Shown piece by piece: positions 36,153 through 45,241 of a stretch of 64,000 nt of DNA. The stretch comes from Marinococcus luteus. Lineage in GTDB: Bacteria; Bacillota; Bacilli; Bacillales; Marinococcaceae. Made by a program: the position numbers and the translations under genes. Below the pieces are notes generated by a model. It made no database searches and had not been told where the DNA came from. It saw only the letters and a list, made by a program, of their open reading frames with translations. The DNA lies in NCBI RefSeq assembly GCF_900106595.1, contig NZ_FNNC01000001.1, positions 558,001 to 622,000 of the forward strand, given 5' to 3'. Every line of letters begins with the position of its first letter. The stretch's first letter is position 1.

Positions 36153-36181
36153 TTGTCTTTCGGGGCGTTATCTGCTATGGT
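36153..36181 (+). promoter_or_regulatory. Promoter of the dapA transcript
   Basis: TTGTCT (36153-36158), 17-bp spacer, TATGGT (36176-36181), about 40 bp before the riboswitch. Confidence 0.62.
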
Positions 36182-36221
36182 GTAGTTAATTAATTTCATA
36201 TCCTGCTTCTTTATTTGAAGA

Positions 36222-36400
36222 AGTGAGGTTAGAGGCTGCGAAAACTATTAGTACGCTTTAGGAAGAGAATGAGCTCTGGTGATTAAAGCGGAAAGGGGTT
36301 TTTGCCGAAGCTGCGGACGACTCAATCGTTCAACGCTGGTCTCGTATTGAATAAATGCGGGACTGTCATACAGGTTTTCTGTATGGAGGGCTATCTCACG
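36222..36400 (+). promoter_or_regulatory. Lysine riboswitch (L box)
   Basis: The conserved L-box blocks appear in order: TTAGAGGCTGCGA, TTAGTA, GGAAGAG, GGAAAGGGG, TGCCGAAGC, GCTGGT, TTGAATAAATG, GACTGTCA and GGAGGGCTATCT. The P1 helix forms from GTGAG (36223-36227) and CTCAC (36395-36399). A terminator lies 36 bp downstream, so it probably works by transcription attenuation: bound lysine favours termination before dapA. Lysine is the end product of the dapA pathway. Confidence 0.95.
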
Positions 36401-36435
36401 CACGTGCGGTTCTGCTTAACAGCTGAAGCGTTCCT

Positions 36436-36468
36436 GCAACGATGGGCTCTTTCCATGGTTGCTTTTTT
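36436..36468 (+). terminator. Riboswitch-controlled terminator before dapA
   Basis: GCAACGATGG and CCATGGTTGC form a 10-bp stem (one mismatch), followed by six T. It is the expression platform of the lysine riboswitch. Confidence 0.85.
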
Positions 36469-36550
36469 CGTGTCCGGACGGAGACGAAAACGTGAAACCG
36501 CAAGCCCTCTCTTTTTAGGAAAGACTATACTTTTAAGAGGGTGAGTAAAC

Positions 36551-37438
36551 ATGAATTTTGGAAGATTGAGTACAGCGATGGTGACTCCATTCGATGAACA
36601 CGGAGATATAGATTACACTGCATTAACCAGACTGATTAATCATTTGATCAGCACAGGAACAGAAAGCATTGTGGTGGCAGGGACAACCGGCGAATCTCCA
36701 ACGCTTTCCCACGAGGAAAAAATCTCGCTGTTCCGTCACACCGTTCAGACTGTAAACGGCCGGGTGCCGGTCATTGCAGGCACAGGCTCCAATGATACAA
36801 GGGCTTCCCTTGCATTGTCCCTTGAAGCAGAAAAAACCGGCATTGATGCCGTAATGCTTGTTACTCCGTACTATAACAAGCCTTCCCAGGAGGGCATGTA
36901 CCAGCATTTCCGTACAATTGCTGAAGGAATTAACACTCCGGTTATGCTTTATAACATTCCGGGGCGAAGCGCGGCCGGCATGACGCCGGAAACCATTGTA
37001 AGGCTGTCCCATGTCAGAAACATCTGCTCCATTAAAGAAGCGAGCGGGGACCTCGAGGCTGCTGCCTATATTCTGCAGCATGCACCACAGGACTTCACTT
37101 TATACAGCGGCGATGACAGCCTGACTCTTCCGCTTCTGTCTGTTGGAGCTACCGGCGTCGTTTCTGTTTCCGCCCATGTGGCCGGGGAGAGCATGCAGGA
37201 TATGATCCAAAGCTTCTTTAATGGCCATCCGGTCTATGCCGCTTCCCGGCACCGCGATATGCTGCCGCTGATGAAATCCATGTTCGCGGCACCTAGTCCG
37301 ACTCCGGTCAAAGCAGCTCTTGAGATGCGCGGCATCATTTCCGGCGATGTCCGCCTCCCGATGGTACGCTTAAACGCGGAAGAAGAAGCACTTCTCCGCC
37401 AAGTCGTTCAACCAGCAGCCTCCTTCTACGTCGGCTGA
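36551..37438 (+). CDS. dapA: 4-hydroxy-tetrahydrodipicolinate synthase
   Basis: This enzyme condenses pyruvate with aspartate semialdehyde in lysine and diaminopimelate synthesis. The 295-residue protein has GTTGES (44-49), the catalytic Tyr134 and Arg139 in YNIPGR, and the Schiff-base Lys162 in CSIKEASG. The AGAGGGTGA ribosome site is well placed. It is controlled by a lysine riboswitch and followed by its own terminator, so it is monocistronic here, without dapG or asd. Confidence 0.96.
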   Translation: MNFGRLSTAMVTPFDEHGDIDYTALTRLINHLISTGTESIVVAGTTGESPTLSHEEKISLFRHTVQTVNGRVPVIAGTGSNDTRASLALSLEAEKTGIDAVMLVTPYYNKPSQEGMYQHFRTIAEGINTPVMLYNIPGRSAAGMTPETIVRLSHVRNICSIKEASGDLEAAAYILQHAPQDFTLYSGDDSLTLPLLSVGATGVVSVSAHVAGESMQDMIQSFFNGHPVYAASRHRDMLPLMKSMFAAPSPTPVKAALEMRGIISGDVRLPMVRLNAEEEALLRQVVQPAASFYVG

Positions 37439-37455
37439 TACAGGTCTACGATTGT

Positions 37456-37484
37456 AAACCCCGCCGGTTCAGGCGGGGTTTTTC
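37456..37484 (+). terminator. Terminator of dapA
   Basis: AAACCCCGCC and GGCGGGGTTT flank a 6-base loop, followed by TTT. Confidence 0.9.
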
Positions 37485-37544
37485 AGTTCTGCTCTTATTT
37501 GTGCTAAGCTTTAAGTGCAAAAAACACTATAGGAGTGCGTATGT

Positions 37545-37787
37545 ATGAAAAAATTGATGGTGTCTCTGATCCGGCTGTATCAACGTTATATTTCCCGGTT
37601 CACACCTCCTTCCTGCCGGTTTTATCCCACCTGTTCCCAGTACAGCATTACTGCCTTTGAGCGTTTCGGTTTTTGGAAAGGGGCCTTTTTAACGGTCCGG
37701 CGCATTGTCAAATGCCATCCCTTCCATCCGGGCGGTTTTGATGAAGTACCAAAAAAAAAGCAGGCGTCCGCTAAGCATCATACTTAG
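37545..37787 (+). CDS. yidD: Membrane protein insertion efficiency factor YidD
   Basis: The 80-residue protein has all family marks: [26 protein letters not shown] and [18 protein letters not shown]. It lies at the inner face of the membrane and aids YidC/SpoIIIJ-dependent insertion. An AGGAGTG site precedes the ATG. Its last 17 bp overlap the end of the convergent exporter gene, and its stop lies inside a bidirectional terminator. Confidence 0.93.
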   Translation: MKKLMVSLIRLYQRYISRFTPPSCRFYPTCSQYSITAFERFGFWKGAFLTVRRIVKCHPFHPGGFDEVPKKKQASAKHHT

Positions 37788-37806
37788 CAGGCGCCTGTTT
37801 TCGTTT
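37752..37806. terminator. Bidirectional terminator overlapping two coding ends
   Basis: CAGGCG (37761-37766) and GCTAAG (37770-37775) pair with CTTAGC (37783-37788) and CGCCTG (37792-37797). A nine-A run on the left and TTTTCGTTTTTTT on the right serve both directions. Confidence 0.85.
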
Positions 37807-38712
37807 TTTTAACAGCAGCTGGTCTACCCAGCCGGTGCCAAGCAGCACTCCGGCCACAATAAATATGAATCCCCCAAGCTGGGCCGGTGATACGTTTTCT
37901 CCAAGGATAAGCGCTGAGCTTAACAGGCCGAAAAAGGGTACAAAGTTATTAAATATGGCTGTTTTCCCCGGACCGATTTTTGAAATCGATGCGTTATATA
38001 AAATCTGGCCGAGGCCGGTGGCAAATACTCCGGAAAGTAAAAACACGAGCCATACCCAGCCGGGAGCCGTAATATACGACTCCCACCCGGAGGGAGCCAG
38101 TACAAAGCTGACCGCGAACAAACCTACAGAGCCGAGCATCAGCGTATAGATCGTTAATACTCTCGGTGCCACCAGTTCTGATGCTTTTTTAATAAACAAA
38201 AAGCTCACCGCCTGGGCCGTCATTGCTGCAAAGATAAACGCATCTCCCCTTGCTGCACCCTGAACTGCCTCCCCGCCTTCTCCTGTGACATTAATAAGTA
38301 CTGCCCCTGCAAACCCGGCAAATACCCCGAGCCAGCGAAGCTTTGTAAAGGCATCTCCCAAAAACAGCATGGACAAGAGCGCTGTTGTAATAGGAAGAAG
38401 CGCGAGTATGAGCGAGCTTTTCACAGCGGTGGTTTCGCTCAGCCCTATAGCTAAAAACGTATGGTGGCCGGTCATGCCAAAAGCTGCGGCCAGCAGAATA
38501 TACATAAAAGCAGTCCGCGGTACCCGCTCATGCTCTTTGCGCAGAAAAACAAACAAGGCGACAGACAGGCCGGCGAGCAAAATGCGGGCGGCCTGCATAT
38601 AAACCGGGTTTATTTCAGCCACCAGCACCTTCAACGCCACGACATTAAGTCCCCACATCAGCATGACAAGCATGACGGATCCGTATAATTTTCCCGCTTC
38701 GAGTGGACGCAT
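37771..38712 (-). CDS. DMT-superfamily (EamA) transporter
   Basis: The 313-residue protein has ten hydrophobic segments arranged as two EamA halves; the first half has [14 protein letters not shown] and the second has [32 protein letters not shown]. Such proteins export amino acids or other small metabolites. AAGGAGA lies 8 bp before the ATG. It starts 21 bp after the frameshifted transporter gene and is probably co-transcribed with it, downstream of the ectoine operon's terminator. Substrate unknown. Confidence 0.87.
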   Translation of the reverse strand: MRPLEAGKLYGSVMLVMLMWGLNVVALKVLVAEINPVYMQAARILLAGLSVALFVFLRKEHERVPRTAFMYILLAAAFGMTGHHTFLAIGLSETTAVKSSLILALLPITTALLSMLFLGDAFTKLRWLGVFAGFAGAVLINVTGEGGEAVQGAARGDAFIFAAMTAQAVSFLFIKKASELVAPRVLTIYTLMLGSVGLFAVSFVLAPSGWESYITAPGWVWLVFLLSGVFATGLGQILYNASISKIGPGKTAIFNNFVPFFGLLSSALILGENVSPAQLGGFIFIVAGVLLGTGWVDQLLLKKRKQAPAKYDA

Positions 38713-38733
38713 GCTGCATTCTCTCCTTCATTT

Positions 38734-40108
38734 TTACATTACCGTTTCTCCCAGTACAAATAACACAAGGCTCAACACGACCGCAGCGCTTAGAATAAAT
38801 GCTGTATTTTTCCTGATTACCTGAATAGTAGTCGCCCCCATTAAATGAGACGTCATAAGTATAGCTCCTGTAAACGGAGACACCTGGACCCCGAGCATCC
38901 AGGACATGAGCAGCAGCACAGCCATAAACGGTGCCCCCACCCCGAAAATTTCCGGCGAAAGGGCCCCTCCGAGGCCGGTGACAATTATTACGGGATGAAT
39001 GCCCACCGCAGAGAGCCCCATCACGATAGCTACCACCCAGGCAATCAGCAGAATCATATAGCCCTGTGACAAAAAGCTGATGGCTTCAGAAAGCCACACC
39101 CCGGCATCGCTGCTCCGAAGCGCAACACTGAAAAATCCAGCCGTCACAAAAATACCAATTTCGTTGTACAGGCGTTCAAACGAACCGCTTACGTGTTTCC
39201 ACGTTGACTGTGCAAACGAGGCGCCTTGTTTTCGCGCAAGAGCCCACACCCACGGATACAAAAGAGCCAGTACTGAAACAATCGTCAGCATGCTGTAGGG
39301 AAGCAGTGCTTCAAGCAAAAAAGAAGCAGCAAGCAGGACGCCTAAAAATAGTAAAAATGTGCGCATCGAAGACACCGGCGGATTGGTTTCTTTTTCTTTT
39401 TCCGGGACCGTCCAGCTGTCATCGGCAAATGCCGACGAACGGAAAAATACAACGACCAGACCAGTCAATACAGCAGCCATCACGAGCCCATACGGTCCGA
39501 CTTCTCCCCAGTTCAAATCATAGATGCTTAAAATCAGAGCCATATTTACAAAATACGGCGACCAGAGCATACACGATCCAAATCCTCTGAGCACCGTTAA
39601 TGCCATTCTTTTTTGTTCAAATGACGGAAAGCTTTCTTTGGCAATACCGTACACAAGCGGCATGGAGCCGAGATTCAGAATGGCACCGATGCTTGCCGTT
39701 ACGCCGTAGCCAAGCCGGTGGGGCGGCACTCCTTTTTTTTTCGTTCCGGCGTTCGAGGTACTGCTGAAAAGCATGCAGATGCCCCGCTTCCGACATGTAT
39801 GTCCCAATCAGCGGCACCGTCAAAAAGAGGGCGAGCAGCGGCAGGTTTTCCCCGAAGCTTGTCCACACCGTCTGCCAGGAGACACCGTAAGTCCAGAACA
39901 GAGCAATACCGACAGCAATCAGCACGTAAACCACCCGCCGGTTCAAGGGCGGCATCACAGGTATTGATGCCACAAGCAGCACACCGGCGATAAAGCTGTA
40001 CCCGTATTCGACAAATGGAACGCTGAAAAGCACTTCTAAAAAATAGCAAAATACAGCCGCAAAAGCTGCAGCTCCCAGTGTTGGTTTTATGTAGGCCTGC
40101 CGGTTCAT
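38734..40108 (-). pseudogene. Multi-spanning transporter gene interrupted by a frameshift at an A9 run
   Basis: Two overlapping minus frames encode one polytopic membrane protein of about 457 residues. The first runs from 40108 to the ERRNEKK segment; the second continues with KGVPPHRLGYGVTASIG and ends at 38734. They meet at nine A on the coding strand (39741-39733). Eight or eleven A would join them. The start at 40108 follows AGAGGA by 6 bp. It looks like an ion- or metabolite-transporter with about twelve segments, but I cannot name the family. It has its own promoter, lies beside the ectoine operon and precedes the EamA gene. It may be broken, slippage-expressed, or a sequencing error. 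Confidence 0.75.
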
Positions 40109-40151
40109 GATCATTCCTCTTTTTAGTCAAGTCGTCATTGCAAACACCTTT

Positions 40152-40181
40152 ATGCTACCACTATCCGGAAAAAATAGCCAA
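40152..40181 (-). promoter_or_regulatory. Possible promoter of the interrupted transporter gene
   Basis: On the minus strand TTGGCT (40181-40176), 18-bp spacer, TAGCAT (40157-40152). Confidence 0.4.
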
Positions 40182-40199
40182 CACCTTCCTGCCATTCAT

Positions 40200-40231
40200 A
40201 AAAAAGCGGACTCCTTTTTACGGGAGTCCGC
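40200..40231 (-). terminator. Terminator of the doe operon
   Basis: GCGGACTCC pairs with GGAGTCCGC (40206-40214 and 40223-40231); the minus transcript then reads TTTTTTA. Confidence 0.88.
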
Positions 40232-40243
40232 TGCCTGTTTCTC

Positions 40244-41467
40244 TTATCTGTAGTGTGCATTTATACGGTTTTCCGCAAAACCATCACCGAGCACCCCGGG
40301 TTGTTTGATATACATATCCCGCGGCACGTGGCTGAGCAATTCACAGCCATTTTCCGTGATGCGGATTGATTCAGTAATCTCCACCCCGTGGTCATCGAGC
40401 CAGATGCCAGGCATCAGGTGAAACGTCATATTCGGCTGCAAAATAGTGTGATCGCCCTTCCGGAAGCTGACCGTATGCTCACCCCAATCCGGGGGATAGC
40501 TGAGTCCGATGGAGTAGCCAAGGCGGGATTCCTTAAAATACCCGCGTCTTGCGATCGTCCGGCTCCACACACTTTCCACCTCTTCTGCCGTCATCCCCGG
40601 CTTAATTGCATCCATTGTCGTTTCGATGCCTTCAACGACCGTTTCCGACAGATCATACATTTTTTCGGGAGCCTGGCCAATCGCCATCGTCCGCGCCATC
40701 GGGGTATGATAGCGCATATACGCTCCCGCAATTTCAATCGTTAAAAAGTCCCCGTAGTTATACTTTCGGTCCGTCCATGTCAAATGCGGCGTGGCTGTAT
40801 TTTCGTTCGCGGGAATCATCGGCACAATCGAAGTATAGTCACCGCCGAATTCCTTTGTCCCGAGAATCTGGGCATTGGTGATAGCCGCAGCCACTTCATT
40901 TTCACGAACACCAACATCTACCGTATCAAAACCAGCCTGCATGGCATTTTCGAGTATCCGGCCGGCGCGGTACATGCATTCAATTTCCGCTTCTGATTTT
41001 ATCAGCCGGACCCAGTTGACGAGCGTGCTGAAATTACGGAATTCGGCATTTGGGAGACCAGCCTGGATTCGTTCGTAGCACATGGCGGTGAAATAAAATG
41101 CATCCATCTCCAATCCGATTTTCCGGTTGCCCTGGCCGATTTCGGTCAGAATGTTTGCTGCAAAATCCATTGGGTGCTTGATCGTCGACTGCACAAATTC
41201 ATCAGGATACGGAATGATATGGTCGTCATCAAGCCAGGTGGTGACCACGGCACTGTGGGCATCCATTTCCCGCCCGATCCATAATGGCTGATCTTCATCA
41301 ATCATTACAATCACCATTTGATGCACATAAAACGACCATGCGTTATATCCTGTTAAATAGTACATGTTGGATGGATTGGAGACCAATAGCACTTCAATAC
41401 CGTATTCCATCATTTTCATTTTCGTCTGGTTCATTCTCATCAGGTACTCATCTTTTTCAAATAACAT
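40244..41467 (-). CDS. doeA: Ectoine hydrolase DoeA (M24 creatinase fold)
   Basis: The 407-residue protein is close to DoeA/EutD along its length: PSNMYYLTGYNAWSFYVHQ, HPMDFAANIL, VNWVRLIKSEAEIE, TPHLTWTDR, GYSIGLSYPPDWGEHTVS and FHLMPGIWLDDHGVEITESI. DoeA opens the ring of ectoine to N-acetyl-2,4-diaminobutyrate in the cytoplasm. Other M24 members (Xaa-Pro peptidase, creatinase) lack this combination of blocks. It is the last gene of a five-gene minus operon, 35 bp after the aldehyde dehydrogenase gene, with a terminator behind it. Confidence 0.92.
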   Translation of the reverse strand: MLFEKDEYLMRMNQTKMKMMEYGIEVLLVSNPSNMYYLTGYNAWSFYVHQMVIVMIDEDQPLWIGREMDAHSAVVTTWLDDDHIIPYPDEFVQSTIKHPMDFAANILTEIGQGNRKIGLEMDAFYFTAMCYERIQAGLPNAEFRNFSTLVNWVRLIKSEAEIECMYRAGRILENAMQAGFDTVDVGVRENEVAAAITNAQILGTKEFGGDYTSIVPMIPANENTATPHLTWTDRKYNYGDFLTIEIAGAYMRYHTPMARTMAIGQAPEKMYDLSETVVEGIETTMDAIKPGMTAEEVESVWSRTIARRGYFKESRLGYSIGLSYPPDWGEHTVSFRKGDHTILQPNMTFHLMPGIWLDDHGVEITESIRITENGCELLSHVPRDMYIKQPGVLGDGFAENRINAHYR

Positions 41468-41502
41468 GAGCTGATCCCCCCTTTTATCCCGTCTACGTTT
41501 AG

Positions 41503-42942
41503 TTATTCATCAATGGTAAAGCATACGAGCCGTTTTTCCGACATTTCTTCAATGGCGAAAGCTACGCCTTCACGGCCGATGCCTGAATGCTTGACGCCGC
41601 CAAACGGCATGGCATCGATCCGGAAATCGCTGCTGTCGTTTACCATAACGCCGCCGACGTGAAGCTTACGTACAGCCTTCAGCGCCAAATTAATATCATT
41701 CGTATAAATGCCGGCCTGCAGGCCGAAAGGCACACCGTTTGAGCGTGTGACTGCTTCATCAAACGTTGCCACAGAAGCTAGTATCACTACCGGCCCGAAC
41801 ACTTCTTCTTTTACAATCGTTAAATTCTCCGGCACGTTCGACAGGACGGTCGGCTCGATAAAGGCCCCGTGCCGTTTACCGCCGGCAAGCACTTTGGCTC
41901 CTGCGTCCACCGCTTCTTCAATCCAGCTTTCAATCCGTTTGGCTTCTTTTTCATTGATGACCGGGCCGATATCCGAATCCTTGTCCATCTTTTTGCCGGC
42001 GCGCACCTGTTTGGCTTTATCCACAAACGATGCTTCAAACGCATCGTAAATTTCTTCATGAGCATACACCCGCTGGACACTCAGGCAGTTCTGGCCGGCC
42101 GCTCCAAACGCTCCGTCCACCCCTGACTGGGCCGCCTTTTCGATGTCTGCATCCTTCCAGATAATAAACGGGGAATTCGAGCCGAGTTCCATGGACAGCT
42201 TTTTCAATCCTGCTTTATGAGCAATGCTTTTTCCTGTTTCATAGCCTCCGGTAAAGCTGATCATCTGAACGTCTTCTGCTTCAACCAGAATGTCACCGAT
42301 GTCACGACCTCTGCCTGTAATCACTGTGAGCACTTTTTTCGGGAGGCCGGCTGCAATAAACGCTTCAGCCAGCTTTAATGCGCTGAGCGGTGTTTCTGTC
42401 GCCGGCTTCACAATGACCGCATTCCCGGCGGCAATCGCCGGTGCTACCTTGTGGGCCACCAGATTTAACGGATCATTAAACGGCGTGATGGCTGCTACAA
42501 CGCCTACCGGGAAGTGATAGTAGTAGCCCATCCGGTTCGTATTGCCTTCCATCTGGTCGAAATTAATCGATTCCCCGGAAAGGCGGCGTGCTTCTTCCGC
42601 CCCAAGACGTATCGTTTCAGCGGTCCTCCGTGCTTCGCCGGACGCTTCCGCTATCGTTTTGCTTCCTTCAAGAGCAATGGTTTTCGCAAACTCCTGTGCA
42701 TGATCGAGCACATAATCCGCCACTTTATTTAATATATCCATACGTTCCCGGACGCTTAGCGCTTCGGCGATTTCCTTTCCTTCAACAGCGATCCGCACGG
42801 CTTCGCGCGCATCGTCACTGCTTGCCATCGGCACAGTGCTGATAACAGACTGATCTTCGGGATTGACGACGTCCAGCGTCTGCTCCCGGCCGACCCATTC
42901 TCCGCCGAGCAGCATCTTTTGCTCTGTAATTTTTGTTGTCAT
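41503..42942 (-). CDS. NAD(P)-dependent aldehyde dehydrogenase (DoeC-like role proposed)
   Basis: The 479-residue protein has a full ALDH fold: TPFNDPLNLVAHKVAPAIAAGN, Glu252 in SMELGSNSP, the nucleophile Cys286 in GQNCLSVQR, and EEVFGPVV. In known ectoine degradation, DoeC oxidises aspartate semialdehyde to aspartate, and position in this operon suggests the same role. The sequence alone would also fit lactaldehyde, phosphonoacetaldehyde or succinate semialdehyde dehydrogenase. It is 12 bp after the homoserine-dehydrogenase-like gene. Confidence 0.8.
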   Translation of the reverse strand: MTTKITEQKMLLGGEWVGREQTLDVVNPEDQSVISTVPMASSDDAREAVRIAVEGKEIAEALSVRERMDILNKVADYVLDHAQEFAKTIALEGSKTIAEASGEARRTAETIRLGAEEARRLSGESINFDQMEGNTNRMGYYYHFPVGVVAAITPFNDPLNLVAHKVAPAIAAGNAVIVKPATETPLSALKLAEAFIAAGLPKKVLTVITGRGRDIGDILVEAEDVQMISFTGGYETGKSIAHKAGLKKLSMELGSNSPFIIWKDADIEKAAQSGVDGAFGAAGQNCLSVQRVYAHEEIYDAFEASFVDKAKQVRAGKKMDKDSDIGPVINEKEAKRIESWIEEAVDAGAKVLAGGKRHGAFIEPTVLSNVPENLTIVKEEVFGPVVILASVATFDEAVTRSNGVPFGLQAGIYTNDINLALKAVRKLHVGGVMVNDSSDFRIDAMPFGGVKHSGIGREGVAFAIEEMSEKRLVCFTIDE

Positions 42943-42954
42943 ATTATCCCGCCT

Positions 42955-43995
42955 TTATATAGTATTTCGGTCCATGTTAATCAAATCGATCAGCAAGGCA
43001 AATCCTGTTTCCGGCACGCCGGCCCCGGCGCCCATCAGCGTGATCGGGCCGCTCAGGTCGCATTCATAGGTGACAGCATTTACCGCGCCTCCCACGTTGG
43101 CGAGGGCGTCGTCTTCGGAGAGCAGCTCCGGTTTTACCGACCCTTTGATTGTACCGTTGTCATTTTCAACGCGCCCGATCAGCTTCCAATGCTTATTTTC
43201 TTTTTTTGCCTGCTGCATATCTTCTGCAGAAAGAGATGTGATTCCCTGGCGTTCTACATCCTCTTTTTTCAAATCTGCTCCCATGACGACATTGGCAAGA
43301 ATGACTACTTTATACAATACGTCATAGCCTTCAACATCGCTTGTAGGGTCTGCTTCCGCGTATCCGCGGGACTGGGCTTCTTTTAAAGCCTCGCTGTATT
43401 CCATGCCCTGCTCCATCTGGGTGAGCATGTAATTTGTCGTTCCATTCATAATTCCCTTAATGGAGGTAATCCGGTTACCGGAAAGACTTGTAAGCGGCAT
43501 CCGGAGCGCCGGTGTTCCGCTCATGACCGTTCCTTCGAATAAAAACCGTACACCGTTTTCCTGCGCCAGTGCCTGAAGCTCTTTGTACGCAAGGGCCACA
43601 GGGCCTTTATTCGTAAGAACAGCATTTTTCCCAGCCTTGAACGACGTTTTGCAGTGGTCAATCGCCGGCTGCCCGGTCTCCACGTTGGTGAATGTAATTT
43701 CGATTACGGTATCGGCGTTCGACTGGGTAATCGTTTCGATGCTGTCCCACCCGCGAACGAGTCCTTGGGTATCAGGATAGTTTTCGACCGTGCCGTCTTT
43801 TTTCAGGCAGTCGAGCACCTTCTGCATGTCAAGGCCGTCCGGATGGTGGAGCGATCCCTTATACAAATCGGAAACAGAAACTACCAAAAAGTCGGAACCA
43901 AACGTTTCTTTCAGCCAGTCCCCTCGTTCCAGCAGTATCTCTGCAAGGCCTCGGCCCACTCCGCCAAACCCGATAAAATCTAATTTATGCGGCAT
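42955..43995 (-). CDS. Homoserine-dehydrogenase-like oxidoreductase
   Basis: The 346-residue protein has an N-terminal Rossmann motif GFGGVGRGL (9-17), NKGPVAL, and the homoserine dehydrogenase catalytic block KGIMNGTTNYMLTQM with GYAEADPTSDVEGYD. There is no C-terminal ACT domain, so feedback control by threonine is unlikely. It would interconvert aspartate semialdehyde and homoserine, or act on a related C4 semialdehyde. Sitting between the M20 and ALDH genes of a doe operon is not the classic arrangement known from Halomonas. Gaps are 16 bp upstream and 12 bp downstream. Confidence 0.82.
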   Translation of the reverse strand: MPHKLDFIGFGGVGRGLAEILLERGDWLKETFGSDFLVVSVSDLYKGSLHHPDGLDMQKVLDCLKKDGTVENYPDTQGLVRGWDSIETITQSNADTVIEITFTNVETGQPAIDHCKTSFKAGKNAVLTNKGPVALAYKELQALAQENGVRFLFEGTVMSGTPALRMPLTSLSGNRITSIKGIMNGTTNYMLTQMEQGMEYSEALKEAQSRGYAEADPTSDVEGYDVLYKVVILANVVMGADLKKEDVERQGITSLSAEDMQQAKKENKHWKLIGRVENDNGTIKGSVKPELLSEDDALANVGGAVNAVTYECDLSGPITLMGAGAGVPETGFALLIDLINMDRNTI

Positions 43996-44011
43996 ATTTT
44001 TTCCTCCCAGT

Positions 44012-45226
44012 CTAATCTGTCTTGTGCTTTGTCATATATTGTACAGCTGCTCCTGCAAGCAGGGAAGCGCCAATTGGTAAAATGGTTTCTTCAATATCAA
44101 ACTGGGGCATGTGAAGCCCGCTGTCTGCGCGATCAGGGTAGCCTGCGCCGAGAAACATCATGCAGGACGGCACCTGCCGGGCCATGTAACTGAAATCTTC
44201 TCCACCCATGCCGTAGGATTCTTCATGAATAATCGTTTCCGGGTACAGTTCTTCAAGCACGTCCCGGTAGATTTTTACTGCCTCAGGACTGTTGACGAGC
44301 GCCGGCTCTCCCTCGGCGATTGTTACCTCCTGGGATGCATTCATCGTTTCTGCTATACGGAAGGCCTGCTGCAGCTCCTCGCGAAGCCGCCTACGGGTGG
44401 CGTCCGAATAGCTGCGCATCGTGCCCCGGATACGGACTTCGTCCGGTATGACGTTGGTCGAAGCTCCAGCCTTTAATTCGCCGATACTCACGACAGCCGG
44501 TTCAAGCGGGGACGTCCGCCGTGAGATAATCCCCTGCATCGCCTGCATCACAAACGTGCTGATCCACACCGGATCGGTGGCGAGATGAGGATATGCCCCG
44601 TGGCCGCCGCTTGCACGAATGACTCCTTCAAACGTATCAATGCCTGCCATGCTCGGGCCTTCCTGCAGCCTTACATGACCCGGCGTGAACTCAGGGTCCA
44701 TGTGCAGGGCAAAGGCTGCCCGGGCTCCCTCGAGCCATCCACGCCTGATCAAATACGGGCTGCCGGTGCTTCCGTATTCATCTGTATCTTCTTCTGCGGG
44801 CTGGAAAATGAAACGGATGGTTCCGTGCACATGCTCCTGCTGCTTATGAAGCACAAAGCAGGCACCGAGCAGCATAGCGGTATGGGCGTCGTGCCCGCAC
44901 GCATGCATTTTCCCTTCGTGCGTGGAAGCATAGTCACAGTCGTTTTCTTCCTGGATCGGTAGGGCGTCAATATCTGCGCGCAAAATGACGAGAGGGCCGT
45001 CACCGGCCCCAAGCTCTGCAATCACGGCCGTATCGAGACCCGTTTCCTCTCTCCCGCTGTATACTGTTAAATGCTGAAGTCCGGCAAGCGTCTCTTTAAT
45101 AAACGCTGCTGTTTCATACTCCTCAAAGCTCAGCTCCGGGCGGCGGTGCAGGCCGCGCCTCCATTCCACCAGCCGCTCTCTGATCGCTTCTGCTTCTTCT
45201 TTAATCGTTTGTGTCGCTATAGTCAT
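44012..45226 (-). CDS. M20-family amidohydrolase, probable N-acetyl-diaminobutyrate deacetylase (DoeB2-like)
   Basis: The 404-residue metallo-amidohydrolase has RADIDALPI, the metal site HACGHDAH (108-115), QPAEED, the dimer-domain His in GGHGAYPH, and GGEDFSYM. The family includes aminoacylases, IAA-amino acid hydrolases and the DoeB2 type of deacetylase. Its place in an operon with ectoine hydrolase makes removal of acetate from N-acetyl-2,4-diaminobutyrate the likely reaction; the canonical DoeB is of a different fold (succinylglutamate desuccinylase-like). It is 15 bp after the PLP gene. Confidence 0.82.
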   Translation of the reverse strand: MTIATQTIKEEAEAIRERLVEWRRGLHRRPELSFEEYETAAFIKETLAGLQHLTVYSGREETGLDTAVIAELGAGDGPLVILRADIDALPIQEENDCDYASTHEGKMHACGHDAHTAMLLGACFVLHKQQEHVHGTIRFIFQPAEEDTDEYGSTGSPYLIRRGWLEGARAAFALHMDPEFTPGHVRLQEGPSMAGIDTFEGVIRASGGHGAYPHLATDPVWISTFVMQAMQGIISRRTSPLEPAVVSIGELKAGASTNVIPDEVRIRGTMRSYSDATRRRLREELQQAFRIAETMNASQEVTIAEGEPALVNSPEAVKIYRDVLEELYPETIIHEESYGMGGEDFSYMARQVPSCMMFLGAGYPDRADSGLHMPQFDIEETILPIGASLLAGAAVQYMTKHKTD

Positions 45227-45241
45227 CGTTCAAACCGTCCT

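Noticed and set aside
36302-36544. Plus-strand 80-codon frame before dapA
   Set aside because: It lies across the lysine riboswitch and its terminator; the conserved bases are explained by the RNA.
39617-40108. Two separate genes instead of one interrupted transporter
   Set aside because: The second frame has no plausible start before its first membrane segment, and the hydrophobic pattern continues smoothly across the A-run.
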